From contig NC_091014.1 in assembly GCF_041296385.1 (NCBI RefSeq), positions 7,167,578-7,231,577 of the forward strand: a stretch of DNA of 64,000 nucleotides. The letters run 5' to 3'. The stretch is from Aphelocoma coerulescens. Taxonomy: Eukaryota; Chordata; Aves; Passeriformes; Corvidae. The translations under genes were made by a program, and so were the position numbers. The notes beneath the pieces were generated by a model, which worked only from the letters and a program-made list of their open reading frames with translations, was not told the DNA's origin and ran no database searches. Each line of letters starts with the position of its first letter. The stretch's first letter is position 1. Shown here piece by piece: positions 36,750 to 49,795 of this stretch.

Positions 36750-36943
36750 GCGCCGCAGCGGCGAGGAGCGGGCAGGCGGCAGGGCTGGCAGGCGGCCTCG
36801 GTGCCGTCCCACCCTGCTCGGCGAAGGACTAGAAGAAAGAAGATTTTTTATGGCCATATTTTATACTGCAATTCTGAAATGTTTCATTTATCACAAACTG
36901 CAATGACTCCAGGAGGAACGGAATCTAACAGTCTCTGGTGCTG

Positions 36944-36946
36944 TAC

Positions 36947-36977
<31 letters not shown>

Positions 36978-36994
36978 AATATATATATGTATGT
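36944..36994. repeat. TA-rich dinucleotide repeat in the CAMK1D 3'UTR
   Basis: This is a self-complementary run of TA/CATA units, starting GTACATATATATACATATAT, about 195 bp after the stop codon. In RNA it could form an AU hairpin. It is probably length-variable. Confidence 0.9.
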
Positions 36995-37604
36995 GAGTCT
37001 AGCAATGTTCTAACTAATGAACACTCATTCTTTCCCCCAGTGATTTACTCTTTTCTCAGTGTAGGTAACAGTATATGTTGTATTTTTTCCCATTAACTAC
37101 AAACATCTCAACTGGATTATTTAAATAGAAATACTTTCTGAGCATTATTTTTTTTTCTTTTAAAAATTACTTCAAGTAATGTCCCTCTTCCAGTTTGCTG
37201 AGGGATAGGCTATTTCTGTAGGTAGGAATTGGCGTTAACTTTGCAACATGGGAGGATTTCAATGGCATGCCATTTCTTGCTCCTCAGATTGGACTGCAAG
37301 TCTGTCTGCCTTTAGCAGAGTTGTTACTGCTCAGATTAAGAAACTGCTGCTTTCCCCTCCATCCTCCTCCTTGAAAGCCATGGGGAGAATTAAATTGCCA
37401 CCGTTTGGGAGTCAGCTCATCCTTGGCCTCATTCCCATGGTGCTGGGGATCAGCACCCTTGTTTCAGATGAGAGGCAGGTGCACAGTGTCAGGCAGGAGC
37501 TGACCAGAGCTGTGCAAGGGAAATGACAGAGCATGGTCTCATCCTGCAGCTCCCATCTCCTTCGAGTCGCTGTGTGTTGTGAGCAGAGGGAAAGAAAAGG
37601 AAGA

Positions 37605-37700
37605 CATGGGGCTGGGAATCATTGTCCTCTGCCACTGACTTGCTGTGCTGCCCTCAAGCAAAACATTTAATTCACCAGCCTCTGCACAGTGTGGCCTCTG
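37605..37700 (+). mobile_element. Possible MIR/CORE-SINE relic
   Basis: The stretch GGGAATCATTGTCCTCTGCC, ACTGACTTGCTGTG and then CCCTCAAGCAAAACATTTAA follows the order of the MIR-type SINE core (TGCCACT..CT.GCTGTGTGACCTTGGGCAAG..ACTTAA). Agreement is partial and based on memory of the consensus, so this is a tentative call. It would lie inside the CAMK1D 3'UTR. Confidence 0.45.
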
Positions 37701-40700
37701 GCATGGGATGCATCCAGCCCAAAGGCTTCATGGTAGAGATGCTGAGCATCCACAACTCCTCAGGACTTTGCCTGGCATTGCTGATGTTCAGCACCTCTCA
37801 AGGTGGCCAAAAGTGGGGAGAGGAGAGGCGTGAACACCTCTGTAAAGCACTGGCAGGATCTGTTGCAGTAGTTCCATCATTGACAAGGAGCACTGAGCTG
37901 GGAAAACAGGACCTTGCTGAGAGGCACAGGCAGTGGAGGCAGTGGTGACACTGGCTCTCCCTTCTTCCCAGAATCTCATATACCAAAGCAAGCCCAGTTG
38001 GCCCATTTTTTAATTACTGAAAGCATACCCTTCCCAGACTCTTTGTGCTGGTGCATCTCACAGGAACAGCCACCATGACTGTTGTGCTGCTGTGCATTAA
38101 AGCAGCTTGAAACAGACACGAGAGCAAATTTGCCCTGATTTGCTAAAGGACTCTCTCCTGGTTACCTCAATGAAATTCCCATCTGTGATTTTGCTTCGAG
38201 GAGGTGAGAAGGGAGGCAGGTTGCAGAGGCAGATGCCCTTCACTGGGCACTCTAAGCCCCTCACATCCCAGGCAGGTCCATCCCTGCCAGAGGCACAATT
38301 CCCTGCAGCGTGCTCTGTTGCCACACTTGCCTCATTTATTCTGCACAAGAAATTGTGAAAGCCAGTCAGGGACAGAGCTGAATGTATCAGGCACTAGCGC
38401 CTGTGCTGGGAAAAGCTATAAGATATGTATTTTTCATTGAGCCTTCTGTGTCCTTCTCCAGCTTTAGCTGGTTGGCTTCAGCCAGCAGAGTCGGGATTTC
38501 ATTCATCGTACTAAAAAGAAAGCTGGGGAAAAAATCTGGGAAAGCAGGTGGCAGTGAGCACTGACTCTGATTGAAATAGCCACTCCTTCAGTGGCACTTG
38601 GAGCTGTTGCACCAGATCTCAGTTTCCTCTGTGTTAAGCTGCTCCCTGTTTTCAGAGGGCTGTGGCACATCTGAGTGACCCCCTGGGAACCCCGGTGCAC
38701 CCCACCGTGCTGCAGCTGGCTTGGATGCTCACACTGAAAAGGCTTTCACTCCAATTTCTCGTTTTAGGAAAGAGAGCAGATACTGAACTGCTGGGGGCTT
38801 ATAGCAAAACTCCGCATGATTTCCACAGTGAAGATTTCTGACCAAGATTTGGGCAGACTGAAGGGCAGGGGATCTCCTTGCTGCAAGTCACACTCCTGTC
38901 CCCATCCGCTTGCCACTGCCACCATATACTTTTTATCAGCATTTGCATCTGAGCTCTTTATGTCTGCTGCAAAACACGAGTATAACACAATTTAAACTCA
39001 GTCTAAGGCCGCTTTATTTTACCAGCCTAAGGAAGTTTTAGTTTTGAGACACTCCAACCCTAAGAAATTCAAGGTTGACTCCCCCATGATTTCCTAAGCC
39101 CAGCTGGCCCTGTTCTGTTCCAGTTGAAGGTTGTAGATAGACAGTCTCCCAGTTTGGCATCAGTGGAGTTCCCCACATTTACACACATGCAACCAAAAGC
39201 AGGATTTGGTCAGGGAATAATTTTGTCTTTGTAGAGCAGTTTTAATGGTTAGGGCTCAACTGTTCCCTCTGTACCTCCTCTTCTGAAACCTGAGGTCTGG
39301 TTTGAACTTGACCTGAGCAGTTGCTGTAGCCACTGATTAAAATACAGCATTCAAATGAATCTTCCAGAAAAAAGAAAAGCAAATGGATTTCCATCTCCAA
39401 AACAAAGAGCAGTGACGGGAGCAAAGGCAGACATGCTGTCCTGCAGCTGGGGGTTCCCATGCACTGGCTGTCCCTCCTTGCTGGATGCTTTATGTGGGGC
39501 TTTTTTTTTGGGAGGGGTATTCTTTCCTTCCATTGTTGGAATTAGTGTGATTTGGTTTTGTTTCTGCAAGTAATATTCTGCCTTAGTTGTATAATTTATC
39601 ATCCTTCTCTTCAGCTTGCTATCAACTGCTGGGATCTAAAGATAAGAAACAGAAGCACTTAAGAGCAAAATTGTTTCTTTCTGTTACAGTTTTGGTGGTG
39701 GGGAGCTCTTCTTTTGTATCAGTCAAACACAGCTGGAAACCTGACCGAGGTTCACCAAATGCTTAGAGATCTCTCCTGAAGCATCACTTGGTTAACCAAG
39801 TTCTCAGTTTAAATCTGGGTAAATCTGTTAACAGGAGTGACTTGGCAGCACCCAGGCCAGATTTCTGGGGGGGCTGGAGACATTTGCCCCTTGGCACCAC
39901 AGCTTGATAGGGCAAACACTCCAGCCTTGCTTGCCAGGGATGCTCCAGTGCTTTTGCATGTCTTTCCCCTGCCCCAGCCCACCTCTGCTCAGCCACTCTC
40001 ACAGGAGAATGCAAATGTGGAGAAATAATGTGGGCATGGGGAGAAAGCTTCAAAACAAATCCCCAGCTGGCCTTGCCATGAAGGACTAGGTAGAAAAATC
40101 ACTCCGGGCTCTTTTCCAATGAACTGTCCTACTAAACAATCTGTGATTTTGCTGCTTGCATGAGGACTTCAGCCTGGACTTTGTTTGTTACCCTTTTCTG
40201 CTTTGCTTTACTGATACCGATGTGTTTTTCCCTTGTAACTTGTTTTCCTCAGCTCCTTCCCCTTCTTTTTCTTTGCTTGCAGCTTTGATTGTTGATTTTT
40301 ACCTCCAGAGTCACAGAGGCCATCTCTGATGCCAACAGCAGTGCTCTTGATGGGAAAACAAAACAAAAAAAAATCCAGAAAAGCTCCAGCTGGCTCCTTA
40401 GCCTGCAGAAGATGTTGTGAGGACAGGCTGCCCGTGAACTCTGTGAGCTGAAAGTCAGTATTGCAGTGGCAGGGGCTTCTGCTGATGATTTTGCATGTGA
40501 CTTCATTCCCAGTGCATCCTAACTCTCTGCTGGATCACCCCTCGTGCAGCACGAAATGGATATTGGCCCTGCAGCACACTAGTGGGGAAGTAGGAGTGTG
40601 GGGAAAACCTGGCAGTGTTGCTTTCTTGAGACTGTGTCACTCTGCTGCTGCTGCTGTCTCCTCTGTCCTGGTTGCTGTTGTACAGGTGCCATTAGAGTAG

Positions 40701-40769
40701 CGGGTAAAAAACAAAAAAGAGGTAGGATTTTACCTATGCCTTGTGTGTCTGTTATGGTTGTGGTGCCGA

Positions 40770-40775
40770 AATAAA
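40770..40775 (+). terminator. CAMK1D: Candidate poly(A) signal AATAAA, CAMK1D proximal
   Basis: This is a canonical AATAAA on the sense strand about 4.0 kb after the stop. It is preceded by a TG-rich stretch (TTGTGTGTCTGTTATGGTTG). The downstream region is not strongly GT-rich until about 60 bp later (GGGGGTGTGAG). A usable site is plausible but unproven. Confidence 0.35.
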
Positions 40776-42279
40776 ACGAAGCAATGATAGAAGTTCATTC
40801 CTGACATGAATCAAACCACAAAAGGGGGTGTGAGCCCACTGGTAGACATCTCCATGTAGTTCTGCTGTAAGCATTGGATAGGGGTTTCTGCTGTGTGTGT
40901 GTCCTGCATACCTCCATGGCTACTGACAGTATTTTTTTTAATACTGGTTCTTTTGGGTCCCTGCCTGGTTCTGAGGAAATTCAGGTCTTGTCCTGAGGTT
41001 TTTTCTGTCCTAGGGCCAGCATAACCCCTGATCTTAGGCTTTTCTCCCCAAACCCTCTGCAAACCAGAACATGGGCCTCCAGGGTGCCCATGAAATGCAG
41101 TAGCAGCTGGCCTCAAGGCTGTCCCCTTCCTATTTTTAGGGAAGCATACTGCTAGAGAAAGCCAGCTAGCTTTCAGCCATTGGCAAGCAGGGAGGATATT
41201 GCCCTTTGATGTGAACTAGGCATTAACTAGATCAGCTCTAGGGAAACCTGTGCTATTGCTTTCTTCTTTGATAACAGCTCCAGCCCTGAGCAGCACTGAA
41301 TGAGCACCAGATAAAAACACCAGATTGACTTTGCCAGCAAGATCATGCAGGCTGTAGCCTGTTCCTTTTGCTCTTTCCAAAGAATCAGGGGATTCATCTA
41401 CTGGTGAAATAACAGTTTCTAGGCTGAGCTCCAAGGTACAGAAGTAGCTTCCATTCAGCATATGGAAATTCTCATTTGATGCGATTACTCATGTTTTGGC
41501 TCCCATGCATACTTACCTGTCTGAACTGGGCCCTGAATTTATCCCAGAAATTACTCATGGGAAGGGAGTTTTGCCTTCCTTATCGTGCTTATTTTCACTA
41601 GAAACTCAAATACTCATTCAAACAAAAAGCAGAAACACACACAGAGACTACAATATCCAAGGAAAACAGCATCAAGACGAAGAGTGGAGGATTAGTTGGC
41701 AAATCATGGGCAGCAATGGCTGAGTGAGGGAGCAGCGACCTGCTCATAAATGCTGCATGGACCAGGGTTTCCCCTGGTAAATCAGTCATCCCATATTTCA
41801 TGCCCAGCAGCAAGTTTTACCCAATCCCTTTTGTTTTCCCTCACATCCCTGCAGCCGGGTCCTGCCTTCCCACCCTGTCTGTGGGGTGCTCTGGTCTCTG
41901 TGATACACGTGTGTGTTTGTGTGTGCACATGCACGTTGTGACCCCAGGGATCACAGATCCCTCCGCTGGGAGATCAGGAGTTGGTCCAGGTTTTTGGTCT
42001 GACTTTGCACAGTTGGGTCAAAGCTGTGTAAATAATGTTTGTAGTGGAGGGCAGGGGCTCTTTAGCCCAGACTCTGGTTTTCAAGACCCCCTTCCCCACC
42101 ACAAGCAGTACCACTTACCTGTCCAGGTAGCTTTTTTTTTTTTTCCCTCCTCTTCAGAAATGCTAAGGTCAGTCGAATGGCTCTTACAGTTTTTCCATAC
42201 TCCAGAGTGGAATCAGGGCATGTGCATTGGCAAGCGTTGTGAAAAAACACTGCTGAACTAGTGATGACATCAACTGTCC

Positions 42280-42285
42280 AATAAA
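42280..42285 (+). terminator. CAMK1D: Candidate poly(A) signal AATAAA, CAMK1D distal
   Basis: This canonical AATAAA lies 5.5 kb after the stop and is followed by a T/GT-rich region (CTGCTGTTCACTGTTTCTGT) about 30-55 bp downstream. That arrangement fits a cleavage site better than the hexamer at 40770. It cannot be confirmed without transcript data. Confidence 0.4.
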
Positions 42286-42310
42286 TGCATGATACTGCAC
42301 TGCATGTATT

Positions 42311-45300
42311 AAACTGCTGTTCACTGTTTCTGTATTTCCCGAGCCTTTTCTTTATGCACATTCAACCCAAACTTCCCTCTGAGGGAATTACTTCTATGTA
42401 TTGCTTTTAAAGGACTCAGTGTATCTGTAACTCGAATCCATTGTTAAGTTTAAGTAAATGCAAAAGCTGATGTTTTGTAAACAAGATACTGCAAAGGCTG
42501 GTAATGTATTTTGTCTTTCTGTTGAATGCTCTGCAGCATGTACACGAAGAGTCACCATCCAGAGCAGCTTAAAATTATGCAGCAGTCACATACACAGGTG
42601 TAGAAACAGGGAGCCGGGGAGGTGAGAATCCCTGTTTTAATGCAACACTTAAAAATTTGATCTGCATCAAAAATTCCTTCCCTAGGTCACTAACGCTCAG
42701 AGCTACCAAGAAACATGGTGTGTCTCTTTGTTTTTTCTTCTTTTCTTTTGGTTTGTTTTTTCCTAGTGAGAATTCAGATTGGTTCATGGAATTCTCAGCA
42801 TTTTTCTCTTCCTACACAATAGTTCTTTCTCACCTGTTGCAGAATGAACTGCATTTTGGGGACCAAGATGCTGTGATTCTTTGCCTGCACAAAATAGCGC
42901 AGAGACCTGAGCTAAACTGTCCCATTTTTTCCAGAGCATCACCACCTAAATACTACTATTTAATCCTTGAACCTCCAAATAATACCATTTATTAATGGAA
43001 GAGTTTGCTGTGGTACTTTCCCTTCTTCCACATGGAAACCATGTCCTTGCCTTCTCTTCCATTAGTCATTGACCCATTTTCATCTGTGCAGGTCTTTCCA
43101 AGGCAGGGTACAGGACTGACTCCATGGTTCTTAGCTCCAGCCCAAACCTCTTGAGGGCATCAGCAGGGCTTTGGTCCCAGCTCCTGAGTGGCTGCTGAGC
43201 AGAAGATGCTCGAGTTCCCAACTCTCAAAGCAGAGTCACCTGAAAGGACTGGGAAATTCCTCTGTGTTCCTGGCAAGGGCACAGCAAGCAGCAGGGCTGG
43301 ACAGCAAGCACCATGCTGGTGGCATAGTCCTTGGAAATTATGCTCCGTGGTGGCCAAAAACACCAAGAAGTCTTGAGCCCACCTTTAAGGCTGGTGCTCA
43401 GCCAGGGCTGTGCCATTGCTGAATCACTATATGGCAGCACAAGAAATCATCAGTTACAGTTGTAAACTATAAAGCCTGAGTTCAGATTGCTGAGGCAGCA
43501 CCTGGTGCAAGGCTCCATGAGGAGGTGGATGTGTGCTGTGCTTCCTGGTGGGTGGGAGCTCCTAGGGGGTTGCTTGGAGCAGCTCTGAGCTTTTCCATCT
43601 CTCATCTTGCATCCCCTGAGCCCAGCATAGCATCATACATGCTGAGTCTTACTAGATCAAGCATGACCCCCAAAGTGAAGAGTGTGGAAGTTGCGGCTCA
43701 GTCGGTGCAACTCATGTTTCTGGTCAATGCAACATCAGTGACCTGCTGTACATTGACCTCTAGTTGAGAAACAAAATTTTGGTCCATTTGGGCCTTCTTT
43801 TAGATAGATACTTTATTTGAGTCAGCAAACAGTGAAAAAAAAGCCTGATCTGCCCAGAATAGTGACTCCCCAAATATCCCCAAGTGCAGAACATCCCTCG
43901 GTTGACTTCTAATGAAAATGCAAGCATGTTTTCTACAAAGGCTTAAATCTTAATCAAGGAATGTCAGTGTGCCTAATATTGCAGGTCTTGTGATTGATAC
44001 AAGTTCATAACAGCATCCATGTCCAAAAAGAAGGGAGAATGTGTATTTACTCCATGCATGTATTAAGGCATCGCAAAAGTTTTATCTGCGTAATGAGTTT
44101 GCAGTTCTGCAAATTGTTAATGGGGCTACATCATAAGTGGTTCTCTGCCTTGACAATCATGTATACATATCGAGATTTCTATCATAATGACAATTTAAAG
44201 GGATGACTAATTGTTTTCCTCCAATAAATCCAATTAAAGCAGCCTGGTGTGAAGTCCGATGATTTTGAGTGCATGAGTCTCCACCCACGTGCAAGAAAGG
44301 GAGTGAGTAACTTCTGTGGCTGCTCCACTGCCCTGTTGTGTTTTATGCAATGATGTTCCTTTATGTCTCAAGGGAGAATAATGAGATTTTTTTTCTCCCC
44401 AGTTCACTCCATAGGGAAGTGAATAAAAAGGATGATTTGTCCTTCAGATGTTTTCTAAAGCTGTCAATGGAAATGGTGTTCAATGTCAACATATGGAGAC
44501 ATGACTGTCTCCTGGGCACTGAGAATATCTGTGAAGGGCTGAGGAAAAGACACGTACTTGTGGGGGACCGCTACATTTTTGAGTTGGTCCTGGTGACTTA
44601 CACACCCTGTGGTGGGAATCATCAAAGGAGACAGGATTTTCATCCGTGAGAATTTTTGAATCCCTTTGCAGTCAGCCATGCTGCCCAAAGACTGTTGTGT
44701 GTGCTCTGTTGTTGGCTTAATTTTCTTCAGACCATGTTCCTGGGGTGTGTTAGGACTTACTTTTCTGTATTTTCCTCTTAATTTTCTCCACTATTACTTC
44801 TTATTTTCTGGTTTTCACTCACTGGCACACAAGAGTTCCTCCCCCCTTAAAATAAGTGGCAAAACCAACCTGCCCAGCAGGCAGGTGGGCCTATGCTTGA
44901 GTCAAAGCCAGGTGGTTTTAGACACCTGGCTTGGTAACAGAGCTGAACCAAGCAGCAGTGACAATAGCCAACTCATAGCAATATAAAGAGAAAGGCAACT
45001 TGCTTATAAAGCTGTTATTTTGTGACTGAAGAAACAACGCCCAGAAGCAGCAAAGTATTTGAAAGCTGTGGTGTGGAGCTGTGTTCTCAGAATGAGGATT
45101 TGGTGGGGGGTTGTACCAGGACAGGTGAGATAACCTTTGATTTGTGCTCTGGAGAAAGCACATCCATGGCAAGGTACATTTTTGGAAAAGTACATCCATG
45201 TACAGAAATACTGTCTGGAAGTTTGTTGGAGGTGGTGTGTGACACTGAGGCACAAACACGTGAGTTGCAGTGTCAGGAGGAGCAGCAGATCCTGTAGAAA

Positions 45301-48300
45301 GACTGTACAGTCTTCCCACATGACATAAGCCTGAACTCTGACATTCCTTTCATACTAAGGACCTCACTCCCACCTGTGTGTAAGGTAGCTGGACTCGGCT
45401 CCAGTTCTGCAGACTTAGAGTAGATGAAGGTCTATCCCACATTTAACCATGGAACTAAAATCTCAGCCATGAAAACTTCCTCATGTTTTGGTTTTTAAAG
45501 TCATGGGTTCCTCCATAGGTTCAATGGTCACTCAGAGTGCACCAGGCTCTTCCAAGCTCCCAGTGAAACTGGGCAGAAGATCACCCCAGGACCACAAATC
45601 CTGATGGCATGTCATGCCATGATGATCTCATGCCAGTATTTACTTGATCTTTGTACATTTTCTTCACTGCTATGTGCTCAGCCACAAATTCTTGGCTGTT
45701 TCAACAAGGGAGATAAAACATCAGTACAGAGAAGCCGGAGGGACAAGAGCAAGATGCAACTGTAGCAAATATTTTGCTTGCAACCTTGCCAAAATCCACA
45801 GCCATGTTTGCACTGAAGGGAAGGGGTCTGTCCTTACTTTGAAGGCTTTCAGAGTGCTGGAATGCACTGATGTGTGCCATACATCAGCTTTTCTTCATGC
45901 TACACCAACCCCATTTCTCACTCCTGCTCTCCAGCACTGTCCCTTGGCAGAACCAGGGCTCCAGTGGGCTGTGGGCAGCTCTTCCTTCACAACCAAGAGG
46001 AGCGTTGGGTGAGTGATATCTGTTGAAGCAGAGAAGGTGCAGGTGCACAACTTTGAGAACCATCCAACCTGCGCAGGGATAGACCCCTGTGGTTCAGGAG
46101 CAGGTGGTGCTGAGGAAGAGACATTCTGCACAGGGCTTTCAAATACAGCACTTGAGCAGTGTAAACAGTCCTACTCTCTGTGGTTATGCCTACACTGAAT
46201 GTCTTCCTTCAGGCCAAACCTTCCCAGCATGTCTGTGAATGCACAAAACCATACTGGTCTTGTGAGGATCCCTTTGCGGATCTTTCCATGGGGAGACAAC
46301 TTGGGTCTGCACTGCCCAAAAGCAATCCCGGGACGCCGTAAGATGTCATAGGGATAAGAGGATGTGCTGTTCCCACCATATTATGCTTCCTCCCGTCTCT
46401 GGACATCCCTCAGGAAGAACATGCACCTACATCACCATAGGTGTGTGTCCTGCCTAGCACTTCTCTGTCAGTGTTTGGTGAGCCCTCTCAACCATGCTGA
46501 ATTACTGTGGTGATAACCACTTTTTATATCTGTGCGAGTGGGGAAGGAGGACCACTGGAATCTGGATTATCACTGCAAGTATTCAACTGAGTATTTCCAG
46601 ATTGTTTGGCGTTTGGGCTTTCTGGATTACACTGGGATAAATTCCTGACTTCCAAACTTTGTTTGCTTATCCTGAATTCAAAAGTTTCTTTTCTTTTTTA
46701 ATCTTCAGGGTTTTTCTTTTTATAATTGCAATATTTTGGTAAAGTTACGGTCAATTAATGATTCATTTACCTTCTTCATGCAAGTGTTTTGTTTAGGGAA
46801 ATTAATAATAATAGAGCTGTGAGGCAATTTGTTGTTCCCATCAAACTCACGAACTTTGTGCTTTCTTTGGCGCCATATAGACTCTTGTATGTTTTTCATT
46901 TTCTTTCTTTAGGGCAGAAGCAAGAGCTGTGTTCACATCTGTGCCTCAGCTTGCAGTCTAAGAGTGACCAGAAATGCATAATAAATCTCAAACTAATGCT
47001 TCTTTTTGTTGCAGTCCAGCTGGGCAGGTACCAACCATACTAAAGAATCACATATCACTTCTTCAAGTTTGCATTTTCTCGAAGTAGCATCTGAAATGTA
47101 ACTTTCCCCTCCCAGTCTTTGACCCAGTGCAGCTCAGTGTAGCCCCTAAGTGGATCAGATCCCTGTTCCACTACAAAGAAAAACCAAAGTTATAGCCATG
47201 GTGAGCCCATACTGACCTCCAATGGGAGTTGACAAAAAGCTCCTGTTCTCAACAAATAGAACACAGGTACATGACGGACACACACTTGGAGCTGTAATAT
47301 ATGTAATGCAATGTTATATTATATTATATTATATTACATTACATTACATTATATTATATTATTATATTGTTATATTATACAGTATTATATTGTTACAGTG
47401 TCTCTATCAGACCAAAGCAGAGGTAAACATGGCAGAAACTGAAGGTTTGGCACTAGACTGCTGTGCCTTGTCAGTACTCAAATGATAGGATTTTACCATG
47501 TATTTCAATTACTTTTTGGTCTCAGTATCTAAAGAGGGAATTCATCTATGATCAGACTAGGGTTGAATTTTGAAGAGACTCTGCAGCTTTGCTGCCGCCA
47601 AACGTGGACAAGTTCACTGCAGAGTCCACTGACAATCACCTTGGAGACTTGAACTGAGGGACTTCCTGCTCCTCTTCCCTCTCCAAGTATTTGCAGTATG
47701 CAGAGGACGCCATGTGCTTGAGTTTACCAGTGATTCCCATTAAATCTATGGAAAGAACCGACTGACCAGCAATTCCTCTGGAAGAAATTCAGAGATCTTC
47801 AGGAAAGAGCCAACAGCACTGGTTAAGAAGGGTTTGTTAGCAGGACACCTGGGGATTTCACTTCTCTGTGCAAAGAAGGTGGTGACAGACCGATGAGATG
47901 ATTTAGCTCCAAACAGGGCTGAACAGAAGGACGGGGTCCTGACAGTGTTCCTGGAAGTCACCATGTCCATGGATACCTACAGCTATGGATGGCCTGACAG
48001 GCTGTTCTGCCTTGCACCCAGGCCGTGGGCCCCAGCAGCTGATGGACCTGTACCAGGCTGTGCCCATAGCCACTAAGCTGGGTGTAGTAAGATGAGCTGA
48101 GCACCTCAACTGCAAAGTATTTACTTCTTTGAATTCTCCTATGGCGATGTAATACAGTAATTCTCTTCAGCTTCAGCCTTGTAACTTGTTATGATTATCT
48201 GTGGCCTTATGGTGGTGATTTAAACCCACTGATTTATTGATTCAGTCTTAATTGGGTCCTGAACTGGGTCATTGCATCATTCTATCTTTAATTGCTTTAA

Positions 48301-49614
48301 TGAAAGTCTAGGAAATTAGGCTGGTAATATGATTGCTTAGAGGAATTCTTGCCTGTTCATGCTTCTTAATGAAATCCATAAAAGTGAAAAAAGGAAGGAG
48401 TCTGAGCAAAACTCAGAAAATCAATCTGCACTGTCCTTGGCTCTTCCTCCAAATATATGTTCTCAGAAAGCGAAAACCTAGCACTTCAGCAAACATCCCC
48501 ACAGAAGAAGAAAGAAAGGGAAAAAACAGTAACGTGAAGCTAAAAACTGGGTTCCAGTTCCCATTTCTCAGATTTCCTTTAACTTTACATGCAAGTCATT
48601 TAGGAGGAGACCTAAAAACCTACTTATATACCAAAACTGAACTTCAGCCCAGTGGCTAGAGTACACGCTGGGATCCCTCCTGCTCTGGGAGCCCAAATCT
48701 CTGTGGGTTTTGAGGTCTTTCATCGTGTCCTCAAAAGTTTGACTCATGCCCCGTTCTCTTTGCTTTCATTTTGGTGCCCAGACAAACATTTTAGGCTACC
48801 TGAGAGAAGGAGGATTTTCTCCCTGTTGGGTGTTGTGACATTCATGAGAAGCAGCTTTGGCCCTCGTGGCTGCCCTCCATCACCACTGGCAGCTGCCTGT
48901 TGCCTGCACAGTTCCTTTCCACCTCTTCCACTCTGGATTTCCAGCAAGGCTGCTGCATCTGCAATGCATTTTCTACCCACTGGGCTAATGAGGCCTGTGT
49001 TGCCAAAGCTGCCTGTAACTTCTTAATGTCCCCCTGTTTTATAGCTGGAAATATGCTGTTTCCTCCCACTCCCTGCTCATCAGTGAACACTGTACTTTGC
49101 ATCTCACTTGACCCTGGCTCCTGCTGCAGAGAAAATATCATTACTTACCAGCAGGGCAAAGCCCCCCACCAGCCCTGCTCATATACCCTGAAGCCTGTTC
49201 CATAAAGATTACAAAGAATCTGCTTCAAAACTGAATTTGCAAAACCAGAGAAAGTCTGCAGTCAATTAAAATCAATGAGAATTAGGAATACAGCAGATGA
49301 GGAATACGAAGTTCAGATCAGCTTGATCCCCAGTGTGACAATGCATTTTATTTTATCTCCCTAGGAGAATGGGGGTTTTTGTCTCTGCATGGGCTGTAAC
49401 GATGTGGCTGGAAAGCTTCCATTATCTTTTAATTAAACAGTGTGATTACATTTTGCTTTCTCCAGCTCGTTTAGCCCCTGAGTCAGAGCACAGAACAAAG
49501 TACCTGTCACGGGTGCTCCAAGTGCAGCACTAACCACACTCCATTGATCAAGGCTCAATCTGGAACCCCAGTACCTGTCCCCAGGCTGCCCACAGCTCTC
49601 ACTGCATTTCCAGT
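42311..49614. other. Intergenic sequence between CAMK1D and CCDC3, proximal part
   Basis: Apart from the TTATA array at 47314-47392 I recognise no gene, RNA or repeat family here. The first few hundred bases (to about 42560) are AT-rich and could still be CAMK1D 3'UTR. The short open frames, such as 44338-44649, 45644-46012 and 48652-49026, lack conserved features. Confidence 0.75.
47314..47392. repeat. TTATA/TTACA pentanucleotide repeat
   Basis: About 16 units of a TTATA pentamer lie here, interrupted by a block of TTACA variants (about 47335-47350) and by triplet slips later. It is an AT-rich intergenic microsatellite. Confidence 0.9.
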
Positions 49615-49795
49615 CCCCCTGCCATGAGCAAGGACATCTTCCACTATCCCAGGTTGCTTAAAGTCCCATCCAGTCTGGCCTTTAACACTTCCAGGGATGG
49701 GGCATCCACTGCTCCTCTGAGCAACCTGTGCCTGTGTGTCACTAACAAGTGACAATTCTTTCACAAGAAAGAATTTCTGCCTTATTTTTTGGCCA
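49615..49795 (-). mobile_element. CR1 LINE fragment
   Basis: The + strand carries reversed CR1 blocks in order: CATCTTCCACTATCCCAGGT, CAGTCTGGCCTTTAACACTT, CCAGGGATGGGGCATCCACT, GAGCAACCTGTGCCTGTGTG and AAGAAAGAATTTCTGCC. The last tail bases are not clear, so the edge near 49615 is approximate. It is non-coding. Confidence 0.8.

Larger units (their letters stand above)
36750..42310 (+). other. CAMK1D: Probable CAMK1D 3'UTR
   Basis: This is the sequence downstream of the CAMK1D stop with no further coding exon. It opens with about 80 bp of very GC-rich sequence (36748-36828), then turns AT-rich with a TA repeat at 36944-36994. Candidate poly(A) signals are the AATAAA hexamers at 40770-40775 and 42280-42285, with weaker ATTAAA hexamers at 37389, 38096 and 39336. 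CAMK1D has a long 3'UTR in mammals, so a multi-kilobase UTR is plausible, but its true end cannot be fixed from sequence alone. Confidence 0.5.
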
